Assembly: GCA_028285265.1 (NCBI GenBank)
Contig: JANQPX010000039.1
Span: 1-64,000 of the forward strand
Source: Geminicoccaceae bacterium
GTDB taxonomy: Bacteria; Pseudomonadota; Alphaproteobacteria; Geminicoccales; Geminicoccaceae
Direction: 5' to 3'
DNA length: 64,000 nt
Position numbers and translations under genes: made by a program. The notes under the pieces were generated by a model. The model worked only from the letters and a program-made list of their open reading frames with translations, ran no database searches and had not been told where the DNA came from. Positions 19,461-26,548 of the stretch are shown one piece after another. Numbering within the stretch: the stretch's first letter is position 1; each line of letters starts with the position of its first letter.

Positions 19461-19877
19461 CTAATCTCGGCTGTGCAGACTGCCGCCCTTGCAAACAATG
19501 TGATTTGGCCTCCGGCTCTTTGTCCACCGGCCAAGACTCATCAGAAAGATTATGGCGAAGGAGACGCCAACAACGTTTGCAACACTATCGGCAATATGGA
19601 TCCCTCGCCCGGGTATCAAGGCTTGGATCCATTCGAGCGAAAACGCCAGGGGCAGTGCCAAGATCACCAGACGACGTGCCAGAGACCAGCCTTCAACAGC
19701 CAGAACCACTAATATAGCACAACCGATGACATGATAGACTTTATCGGCAAAGCCGCGCAGAATCATTGGCTCCGGGAGGGACAGGTTGGGAAACAGCGCA
19801 AGGCCCGCGACCAAGACTGCCGTTCCGAAAAAACCTAGTCTCACCATAATTATATTTTTGGACGTTGGGGCATGCAT
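19461..19877 (-). CDS. VanZ-like membrane protein
   Basis: A 138-residue protein with four hydrophobic segments and the VanZ-like pattern: FADKVYHVIGCAILVVLAVEG, then LEWIQALIPGRGIHIADSVANVVGV, containing the conserved E-x2-Q-x2-x3-R-x5-D-x2-AN core. The role of VanZ-like proteins is not settled; in exopolysaccharide clusters they often sit near the regulatory or assembly genes. A second VanZ-like gene lies at 21088-21477 in the same cluster. The C-terminus is basic. Confidence 0.75.
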   Translation of the reverse strand: MHAPTSKNIIMVRLGFFGTAVLVAGLALFPNLSLPEPMILRGFADKVYHVIGCAILVVLAVEGWSLARRLVILALPLAFSLEWIQALIPGRGIHIADSVANVVGVSFAIIFLMSLGRWTKSRRPNHIVCKGGSLHSRD

Positions 19878-20037
19878 ATCCCAACGGTGTATCGCTGAAA
19901 ACTAAAGACATCATGAAGATCATGTCTTCATAACAAACAGATCTCCTGCCCTTCGGGCGTATATTAGCGCTCGTCCGAAGCAAACAAATCTTCCGTCAAA
20001 AGCCAGTCAATAACTAAAAAAGGGACCACAGGCTAAG

Positions 20038-20874
20038 CTACTGCGCTCCAGCGGAACGCAAGGCCTGCTTGGTTGCGGCTATTGACCGAATCGACGTCGC
20101 AAATGACGCTGGATTACTACTCCACTTCAAGAGCTGTGCAGCAAACCAACTCAGACGATAGTGCACCCCTCTTGGATCACGCCCAGTTGCCATCCGAAAC
20201 ATACGATTTCGATCCCACTCATATAACCGCTGCGGCTCACCACCATCTACGATCTGCCCAGAGAGTGAAGTTTGATAGACCCGGAAACACGCTAAATCTC
20301 GATCTAGGATGTGAAAGCGACAGCCCGCAAGGGCCATGTCGAGCCAGAGCTCGCCATCCCAGCAGGTCCGGTTACTTTCATTGAAGCCCCCGGCCTTCCG
20401 AAAAGCATCAGCCCTGAAGAATGTGGCCTGCTGAAGCAAATAGGCTCCTCGATGGAGGTATCGCCAAGCGTTAAAGCGTTGTGAGTGCTTCTTTCGAACG
20501 GTGTTGCCAAACTCGTCTATGATCCAACCATGGCCAGCGACAACATCGATCCCTCGGTTCTGCTGAAACGCCATTGCTATGTCTTTAATTGCGCCGGGCA
20601 GCAGCAGGTCATCAGCATTTAAGAAACCAAAGACCTGACCGGAGGCGTGGGCAAAGCCGTGATTTAAGCCCTGAGCGGGGCCGTTATCAGGCGACAGGAT
20701 TACGGATCCGATGCGATCGCCAAAGCTTTCGATGATGTCACGGCTGCGATCCGTCGATCCTGGATCGACGACGATATACTCAAGATCCGAGTGGTCTTGA
20801 TCCAAGACGGACTGGATAGCCTGCTCGAGAAAACGATCCTGATTATAAGATATCGTTACCAGCGATATTTTCAT
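20038..20874 (-). CDS. Glycosyltransferase family 2
   Basis: A 278-residue GT-A enzyme. MKISLVTISYNQDRFLEQAI and YIVVDPGSTDRSRDIIESFG form the nucleotide-binding half. FLNADDLLLPGAI near residue 85 is the metal-binding site, and FNESNRTCWDGELWLDMALAG near 170 is the acceptor/catalytic region. This pattern is that of the WcaA-like GT2 group. It shows clear similarity in arrangement to the GT2 at 12178-13023. Expected to act on the lipid-linked repeat unit on the cytoplasmic face of the membrane. Confidence 0.87.
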   Translation of the reverse strand: MKISLVTISYNQDRFLEQAIQSVLDQDHSDLEYIVVDPGSTDRSRDIIESFGDRIGSVILSPDNGPAQGLNHGFAHASGQVFGFLNADDLLLPGAIKDIAMAFQQNRGIDVVAGHGWIIDEFGNTVRKKHSQRFNAWRYLHRGAYLLQQATFFRADAFRKAGGFNESNRTCWDGELWLDMALAGCRFHILDRDLACFRVYQTSLSGQIVDGGEPQRLYEWDRNRMFRMATGRDPRGVHYRLSWFAAQLLKWSSNPASFATSIRSIAATKQALRSAGAQ

Positions 20875-21087
20875 CGAGTGCGATCACCTTGCTGCGCGCT
20901 GAATGCTTTAAAGGTTGCTGACCAAGCGCAAGAACCAAAATCATGTACCGGACGTGTCTCTTCGCTCCTTTGATGATCAACGTCATGAAAGGCCGTACAA
21001 GACGTCAGCAGAAACGACGTAGTTGCATCTAACGTCAACATGATGTCACTCTGAACACAGTGCTTCTTGATCAAGCCACGTACCACG

Positions 21088-21477
21088 TTACGTCAGCCGA
21101 GCCATTCTAAGACGATCACGCCTCATATAGTCCGCTATCCATGCCAACATGGCTCCCAGAATCAAGCCCACCAGACTGGCAACGAGATCGCTCCAGAAAA
21201 CCTCTCGTCCCGGCACAAAGATCTGCAAGCACTCGAGCATCACCGCCAATAGCGCCACAGCCATCACACCTGGCAGCACCTGGCGCATGGATAAAGCAGC
21301 CATGGCCGTGAGCAGAAAAAATGCTAACACATGATAGAGCAAGTCTGAATGCTTTCCCCAATTCAGGAATGACGGCATTCGAATATCTGGCAACAGGGTA
21401 AAAGCAGCAATGACAACAAGAGCAGGAACGAAAGGGAGACGCACAACGTTCCGTAAATAGAAAACACGATCAAACAA
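21088..21477 (-). CDS. VanZ-like membrane protein
   Basis: A 129-residue protein with four membrane segments. WGKHSDLLYHVLAFFLLTAM and LECLQIFVPGREVFWSDLVASLVG repeat the VanZ-like core found in the other copy at 19461-19877. The two are only distantly alike outside this core, so they are old paralogs rather than a recent duplication. It is the first gene downstream of the antiterminator gene and may act early in assembly or regulation of the polysaccharide. Biochemical function is unknown. Confidence 0.75.
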   Translation of the reverse strand: MFDRVFYLRNVVRLPFVPALVVIAAFTLLPDIRMPSFLNWGKHSDLLYHVLAFFLLTAMAALSMRQVLPGVMAVALLAVMLECLQIFVPGREVFWSDLVASLVGLILGAMLAWIADYMRRDRLRMARLT

Positions 21478-21680
21478 AGTAGGGCCTGCATAAAGAATTT
21501 AGCGTCATCATATCTGGATTTTTCTCACGCTACCGCACTCCGGGTGAAACGCGTTCAGTTCCGAAAGTCAGCCGACAAACAACTGGGCCCGAAGCACGCG
21601 ATCGTTAGCGCGGCGCCGGACGTCAGTTTATGATCCAGCCCCAATGGGCCAGACGCAAAAAACCCCGATTGTTGAGTTGT

Positions 21681-22253
21681 TTATGCAGCCTCAGGCTGCA
21701 AAGCCACGCGACCGGCATTCACCGATCGTTGCCCACCAAGAATGTCCAGAAGAACCGTTACTCGCCCCATCGAGTCCAACTGTTCAAGCCGACCGACCAG
21801 GTCGAAGAACGGACCCGACATGATACGAACTTGCTGCCCGACATGAACGTTGTGTCGAAAGTCTGTATTGCCCTCAGTATCCGTAGCCTCAAGCAAGGTT
21901 TCAACGACACCAAAGGGAACGGCCTTTGGTCGCCCGCCATCCATAACGAGAGAGCTTACGCCGAAGGTACCTAAGATGGGACGCCACTGATCCACATCGA
22001 CATCGATATTGACAAACAGATATCGCGGAAACAACGGTGCCCGCACCGTCTTAGTCCGCCTGGCATGGCGAACTACTTTTGATACGGTTGGCAGGTAGCA
22101 GTGGTAGGACTGATTGCGCAGGTTTTGAGCGGCGAAGAGCTCCTTGTTCGGCTGGGCATGAATGCAAATCCAACGGCGCTGATCACCGTCCGACGACACT
22201 TCTCCCAATCCTCGCTCAGCGTCTCGACTCAACACATCTTCGCTGCGAATCAT
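21681..22253 (-). CDS. NusG/RfaH-type specialised antiterminator
   Basis: A 190-residue protein with an N-terminal NGN domain (RRWICIHAQPNKELFAAQNL near residue 28, TVRAPLFPRYLFVNID near 70) and a C-terminal KOW domain (VHVGQQVRIMSGPFFDLVG near 135, then TVLLDILGGQRSV). Housekeeping NusG sits next to secE and rplK; this copy does not. It is the promoter-proximal gene of a 20-kb cluster transcribed in the same direction, the usual place for RfaH/UpxY/LoaP-type paralogs that let RNA polymerase read long polysaccharide operons. GGAGGG lies just before the ATG. A terminator-like hairpin in its leader (22283-22309) suggests control by attenuation. Confidence 0.87.
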   Translation of the reverse strand: MIRSEDVLSRDAERGLGEVSSDGDQRRWICIHAQPNKELFAAQNLRNQSYHCYLPTVSKVVRHARRTKTVRAPLFPRYLFVNIDVDVDQWRPILGTFGVSSLVMDGGRPKAVPFGVVETLLEATDTEGNTDFRHNVHVGQQVRIMSGPFFDLVGRLEQLDSMGRVTVLLDILGGQRSVNAGRVALQPEAA

Positions 22254-22282
22254 CGACCCTCCGAACCTCGCTTTTTTCGCTC

Positions 22283-22309
22283 AAAAAAGGACTGTCTCCA
22301 GTCTTTTTT
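22283..22309 (-). terminator. Attenuator-like hairpin in leader of antiterminator gene
   Basis: Read on the minus strand, an A6 tract and GACTG pair with CAGTC and a T6 run, around a GAGA (GNRA-type) tetraloop, with one bulged base. The shape is that of a bidirectional intrinsic terminator. It lies 30 bases upstream of the ATG of the NusG/RfaH-type gene, inside its probable 5' leader. If it stops transcription, expression of the whole polysaccharide cluster would depend on reading through it. It may also block transcription towards the peptide operon on the other side. Confidence 0.6.
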
Positions 22310-23001
22310 CCCACCTTAAGCGAGAACAAATATAACCTTTGATTGTTATATAGTCCTATCTATTTCGTATCAAGATTGTATTGAAGCGAATTTTGACGCT
22401 TTTTTTCACTCATTTTGGCGAGACCGCCGGGATTGAAGCGAAAAACGGCTGAAAATCAGACTTCAGGGCCTGCTCCATTGTTCGCTCGTGCTGGTCCCAG
22501 TCTTACGAGGCCAGTCTTGATCGTGACACACACCTGTCTCGGCCGGTTAAGCTAAACAATCGCATCTCATACTAGACCGGCAGCCACGCCGAAATCTCCT
22601 AGTGGCAAGCTGCCTGAAGCATTGTCATCATCGCCCGCTTTGATCGCAGGATCGTTTGGATGTCGGCATCCGTTGTCTTGGCAGGCGTCCAGGCTCGACC
22701 GATGATCTATCCCACTTGTAACAGTGCGATGGACCCAATCCCTGACCTGACCACCGATCCCTCTATCCTCCCCTTTTGTAGACCTAAATGACACTCGCCT
22801 GAAGAAGTTCCAATATGAATTCCGGCAAATAGCCATGAAATTCCAAATAATTCCATAATTTTTATCAATATTTCTCTAATATAATGTTAATATATTTTCG
22901 ATATATTTATAAATGATGTTTCCTTATTTGCTGCGCTCGCAATAATGATCATCGCCATCGTTTAGATGGCAGCGTAGCTCAATCCCAGAAAGGAGAGCAT
23001 C
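22310..23001. promoter_or_regulatory. Divergent intergenic region; A+T-rich promoter of peptide operon
   Basis: About 690 bases separate the two divergent operons. I find no convincing gene: a minus-strand frame at 22567-22836 lacks a ribosome binding site and any family pattern. The part at 22840-22925 is strikingly A+T rich and holds TATAAT at 22880-22885, a perfect sigma-70-type -10 sequence, although no matching -35 is clear. The peptide gene starts about 115 bases downstream with AGAAAGGAGAG at 22988-22998 as its ribosome binding site. Confidence 0.45.
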
Positions 23002-23139
23002 ATGTCCAAGGAAACCGAAAAGAAGATCGCTGATCTTGAAGAAAAGCTGAAGCGCATCTCGAGCACCGGCGGTGTCACCTTGACACGCGATTGCTGCTCC
23101 ACGGTCGAAGCCCGCGATCGTCGCGACGTCGGCCACTGA
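23002..23139 (+). CDS. Candidate RiPP precursor peptide (45 residues)
   Basis: A short ORF with a strong ribosome binding site (AAGGAGAG, 4 bases before ATG). Residues 1-22 are charged and helical (Lys/Glu-rich, with Ile9, Leu12, Leu16, Ile19 in heptad-like spacing), like a leader peptide. Gly23-Gly24 could be a leader cleavage site of double-glycine type. The proposed core, residues 25-45, has four arginines (29, 38, 40, 41), a Cys31-Cys32 pair, four Asp/Glu residues that flank the arginines, and ends Asp-Val-Gly-His. It heads a tight operon of peptide-modifying enzymes, one of them an arginase homologue, so the arginines are the expected modification sites. I do not recognise the peptide family; the role is inferred from context. 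Confidence 0.75.
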   Translation: MSKETEKKIADLEEKLKRISSTGGVTLTRDCCSTVEARDRRDVGH

Positions 23140-23146
23140 GACAGAA

Positions 23147-23175
23147 GGCCCGATCGTGCATGGCGCGGTCGGGCC
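23147..23175 (+). other. Strong hairpin between precursor and enzyme genes
   Basis: A ten-pair stem (one G-U) joins GGCCCGATCG at 23147-23156 with CGGTCGGGCC at 23166-23175 around a nine-base loop. It begins eight bases after the peptide stop codon and ends 11 bases before the arginase ATG. No T-run follows, so it is more likely a partial terminator or an RNase barrier that keeps the peptide message more abundant than the enzyme messages, an arrangement common in RiPP operons. Confidence 0.65.
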
Positions 23176-23186
23176 GACCCTCTGAC

Positions 23187-24347
23187 ATGACAATCCATAT
23201 CCAATCGACCTTCAGTCCCGCTGAAATGGGCCTTTCTTCGGCCCAACGTGGGACTTCTAATGCGATCCAGCGTTGCGGTCGCACCTTCTCCCTTGGATCG
23301 GTTGCCTGCGATCTGCTTCACTTCTTCGCCGATCCGCAGCCCATTCAGGCCCTAGGCCGCCTGCGCAGCGCGTCGCCGGCGGCGATGCGCATGCTGGACC
23401 ATCTCCTGTTCCTCGATCTCATCACGATCGCGCCTTGGAAGCGCACCATCCGCAGGGGCGTCACCGAGCCTGCGCATCGCCGACATCAGGCGCCGCCCGC
23501 CCTCGACGACCTGCTCGCCTCCCATGATCTTCTTTTCGGTTGCGTGATCGACTTCGCCAATGATCCTCCGTTCAGCGCGTTCAGCGGCCCCTATCTGATT
23601 CGCGGCCAGGCCCTGGACACCTCGAACCCGCTTGATCCGACAGACCAAGGTGACATCGTCGCGCATACGGATGAAGGCATCTATGACATCGGTCGTCGCA
23701 TCGCATTCAATACCTGGCGCGCCCGGCTGACGAACAAGATACCGATCATGATCGGCGGCGACCACAGTCTTTCTTATTTCGCGGCGCGCGGCTGCGCTCT
23801 GGACGAACCGCTGGTCTATGTTCAGCTCGATGCGCATCACGACATCGGGCGCAGCGTCGCCAAGCCTCCGCCTGACAACAACGAGATCGACCTCGGCTTG
23901 ATGCCGCTAAACCACGCTAATTTCGCTTACCGCCTTGCCCTTCAGCCCAGCATTCAAAACATCATCCAAATCGGCGTTCGTCCGTCGCAAGTCATGGCAA
24001 GATCAAGCCTCGGCGCGACATCAGGCAAGATCCTGCAGATCGCATCACCCAGGGCTAATCGTTTAAGTGCGCCAGCGATCGCCGATGCCATCCTGGCGTT
24101 GGGTCAATCCGTCTACCTCTCGATTGATCTCGATGTCGTCGATCCCGCAGTCGGTCTTTCAGTGACGACACCTCTAGATGACGGCATCGCCTTCGAGAAG
24201 CTCGTCGACATCGTGCGCGAGCTTGCGCGCCGCCGGGTCTTGGTCGGCGCTGATATCGTCGAATTCTTCTCGTCAGAAGAGCCCTCAAAGCGTGAGCGCA
24301 CCGCGACGGCTGTTCGCACCATCATCAACGCTTGTCAGAAGAGGTGA
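23187..24347 (+). CDS. Ureohydrolase (peptide-arginase candidate) with winged-helix-like N-terminus
   Basis: A 386-residue protein. The C-terminal two thirds form an arginase/agmatinase domain with all dimanganese motifs: GGDHS (190-194), DAHHD (215-219), SIDLDVVDP (312-320) and GADIVEF (354-360). These enzymes hydrolyse guanidino groups to release urea. Residues about 33-82 (FSLGSVACDLLHFFADP through HLLFLDLITI) look like the winged-helix PqqD/RRE fold that binds leader peptides in RiPP enzymes. An upstream in-frame start at 23091 would overlap the peptide gene; the ATG at 23187 is preferred. The N-terminal fusion and the neighbouring precursor point to conversion of peptide arginine to ornithine, as OspR does for landornamide, though OspR belongs to another ureohydrolase branch. 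A metabolic arginase is less likely. Confidence 0.82.
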   Translation: MTIHIQSTFSPAEMGLSSAQRGTSNAIQRCGRTFSLGSVACDLLHFFADPQPIQALGRLRSASPAAMRMLDHLLFLDLITIAPWKRTIRRGVTEPAHRRHQAPPALDDLLASHDLLFGCVIDFANDPPFSAFSGPYLIRGQALDTSNPLDPTDQGDIVAHTDEGIYDIGRRIAFNTWRARLTNKIPIMIGGDHSLSYFAARGCALDEPLVYVQLDAHHDIGRSVAKPPPDNNEIDLGLMPLNHANFAYRLALQPSIQNIIQIGVRPSQVMARSSLGATSGKILQIASPRANRLSAPAIADAILALGQSVYLSIDLDVVDPAVGLSVTTPLDDGIAFEKLVDIVRELARRRVLVGADIVEFFSSEEPSKRERTATAVRTIINACQKR

Positions 24348-24350
24348 GAC

Positions 24351-25556
24351 ATGATCGACCTTGGCCACCTCCGGCTCGAGAATTTGCATGACCCCGTGCA
24401 TAGCCAGGGAACATTTCCGGACTATGCGACGATCCTTGATGCCGTTGGGACAATTCTCGAACGGGGTCAGGCCGCGTTCCAATCGAAGATCTCGAGCCGT
24501 CTCTTTATCGACGGCGGCACCCGCGACGACCTCAGCGAATTGGTGACACTTGAGACCAAGCCGCCAGAGACGTCGATTGAAGCCTGGCTCAAGACGATCA
24601 CAGGGTCTTCATCATTCTGCTTGGCGCTCAATGGCCTGAACGCCATGAGTGCCCCGATCGATCGCTATGTGCGGACCGCCTTCAACGCGCCTTGGAACCG
24701 CCAGGTTGGCATGCCCATGGGGGGCATCGACACGTATTGCTTTCTCGGCATCTACCCGATCACCCCCTTCGGCATCCACACCGACCGCGAGCACACCTTC
24801 CTTTACCACTTAGGTCCCGGCCGAAAGGAGGCCTGGTTATGGTCGCCTGCCGACTTCGAGCAGACCCAGGGTATGGTCCGACAGCAGTTCACGCTTGACG
24901 ATTGCGAAGACCGGGCGTTGAAGGTCATTCTAGAACCGGGCGATGTGCTCTACATCCCTGCAGGTCACTATCACGTCCTTGCCAATCCCGAGTTTTCCGC
25001 GACCCTTGGCATCGCCCCCTATGATCGAAGTGCTCGTGATCTCCTAAAGGAGGGGTTCTCGCGCAGTCTTTCCAATGAGGACCTCGACGGCATCATCGAC
25101 CTCGATGTGCCTCTTCTTCATTCTGACCCGACCAAGGCTGCCCTGCGCTGCCAGCACCGTCGGGACAGCGCCGGGATGTTGCTGGATCGGGCGATTGAGT
25201 TCGTGAATGACGAGGCGCGGCGGCTTCAGTCCTGCGGCGGCATGAAATTCGCTCCTCTGGAAGTCGCCACGGATCTGACCGCGAAGGCACGGATTTGCTT
25301 GAGCGATGGTGACATCAGCGTCGATCATCGGCCAACATCGGATCAGATCGTGGTCTACGCCGGTGGCAAGGTCTTCAAATTCGCGACACGGCATCAAGAG
25401 CCGTTCGAACAGCTTCTGGCGATACTCGAACGGCAATCACCAATCGACCTCACGGACATCATGACGGGTGATGATCGGGAGGATGATTTTCGGCTCCATG
25501 CCATTTCGGTCTTCTCGCGGCACCGAATCGTCGAGATCCAAGAGCCAGCGAGTTAG
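24351..25556 (+). CDS. JmjC/cupin-8-like Fe(II)/2-oxoglutarate oxygenase (first copy)
   Basis: A 401-residue protein. The jelly-roll core has the iron-binding facial triad: His143-x-Asp145 in FGIHTDREHTFLYHL, and His208 in VLYIPAGHYHVLAN, preceded by the EPGD turn typical of cupin-8 hydroxylases. LGPGRKEAWLW holds the basic residues that may bind 2-oxoglutarate. The last 150 residues seem to form a separate helical/winged-helix domain (VYAGGKVFKFATRH, LLAILERQSPIDL), as in ribosomal oxygenases. It starts three bases after the arginase stop. It likely hydroxylates the peptide, perhaps on arginine/ornithine or on Asp. The substrate is inferred only from context. Confidence 0.78.
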   Translation: MIDLGHLRLENLHDPVHSQGTFPDYATILDAVGTILERGQAAFQSKISSRLFIDGGTRDDLSELVTLETKPPETSIEAWLKTITGSSSFCLALNGLNAMSAPIDRYVRTAFNAPWNRQVGMPMGGIDTYCFLGIYPITPFGIHTDREHTFLYHLGPGRKEAWLWSPADFEQTQGMVRQQFTLDDCEDRALKVILEPGDVLYIPAGHYHVLANPEFSATLGIAPYDRSARDLLKEGFSRSLSNEDLDGIIDLDVPLLHSDPTKAALRCQHRRDSAGMLLDRAIEFVNDEARRLQSCGGMKFAPLEVATDLTAKARICLSDGDISVDHRPTSDQIVVYAGGKVFKFATRHQEPFEQLLAILERQSPIDLTDIMTGDDREDDFRLHAISVFSRHRIVEIQEPAS

Positions 25557-25558
25557 CC

Positions 25559-26548
25559 GTGCGGACACTCATGGAACAAGCCACGCTCGACGAACGTCTC
25601 TTGGACACCGTTCATATCGGCCTCGCCTGGACCGAGAACGCTTCCCTTTGCACCAGGCAAATGTCCATCGCGTTTGACGATGATGTACAGCAGACCTTTC
25701 AGCGACGCTTCCTCGATTCCTTCCTCGCGGGACAACAGACCACAGAGAACGTCAAGCTTCTCAGCCATGGCAACGTGACGGCCTTTAAGGGACAAAACGG
25801 GCAAGCCACCACTCTTGGGCTTGGCGATGTTGTCGGAGAAATCCTCCGCGGTCGGACAATTGCCGTGAACTACTTTGAACGCTGCATGCCGGTGCTGGCC
25901 GCGCGCTTCGAAGAGATCGCCAGGCAATCCGGCTTGCTCTGCCATATGAATGTCTATTGGACGCCACCATCAAATGGGGGGGCTGGACGTCATAGCGATG
26001 ATCACGATGTGGCAGTTCTACAAGTCTATGGCTCGAAGCGTTGGGCGATCTGGCAAGACGCTGCGAAAACCGAGATCGACCTTCAAGCCGCCGACTTCTT
26101 GTTCCTAAAGCGCGGTATCGATCACGATCCCACCACGTCTGGACAAGGATCGATCCATATCACCTTTGGCTTTGTCCGAAAGAGCGATCGGCACCAGCTC
26201 AAGAAAACCCTGACCTTCTACCAGCGAGCCGACGATGTTCCCGAAAGCGGCATTGATGCCGATCTGGTGCCGGCTGTCGTCGATAGCGTGCTCAATCCCA
26301 ACGGCCTGCGGCGGCCGGTCCTATCGAACCACATTGAGGTAAGAACTTCGCTTGACGCCGTTCGATATGAAAGTGCGAGCAGCGTCGCGATCTTTTCAAA
26401 AAAGGAACTCAAAAGCCTATTCAACTGCGATCCACGACCTGGCCATCAGCTTTCGCTCCGCCCTGACATTTCAAAAGAGGATGCGTTTGATGCCGTGTTG
26501 AAACTCGCTTTGGCGAAGACACTGACCTTTGGCGCAACGCCAGGATGA
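25559..26548 (+). CDS. JmjC-type Fe(II)/2-oxoglutarate oxygenase (second copy, ROX-like)
   Basis: A 329-residue protein. RHSDDHDVAVLQVYGSKRW near residue 144 is close to the ribosomal-oxygenase (YcfD/NO66) signature, with His145 and Asp147 as iron ligands; His189 in RGIDHDP and SIHITFGF near 199 complete the barrel. The gene begins two bases after the previous stop with a GTG; an ATG at 25571 is an alternative. The two oxygenases of the operon differ in length and motif, so they are probably not redundant and may modify different positions of the peptide. A housekeeping ribosomal hydroxylase is unlikely in this operon. Confidence 0.78.
   Translation: MRTLMEQATLDERLLDTVHIGLAWTENASLCTRQMSIAFDDDVQQTFQRRFLDSFLAGQQTTENVKLLSHGNVTAFKGQNGQATTLGLGDVVGEILRGRTIAVNYFERCMPVLAARFEEIARQSGLLCHMNVYWTPPSNGGAGRHSDDHDVAVLQVYGSKRWAIWQDAAKTEIDLQAADFLFLKRGIDHDPTTSGQGSIHITFGFVRKSDRHQLKKTLTFYQRADDVPESGIDADLVPAVVDSVLNPNGLRRPVLSNHIEVRTSLDAVRYESASSVAIFSKKELKSLFNCDPRPGHQLSLRPDISKEDAFDAVLKLALAKTLTFGATPG

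Noticed and set aside
22567..22836. An 89-codon frame on the minus strand upstream of the peptide operon
   Set aside because: No ribosome binding site, odd composition and no family pattern; more likely part of the non-coding regulatory region.
23091..23186. Longer N-terminus of the arginase starting at 23091
   Set aside because: It would overlap the end of the peptide gene and run through the hairpin; the ATG at 23187 gives a more normal start.
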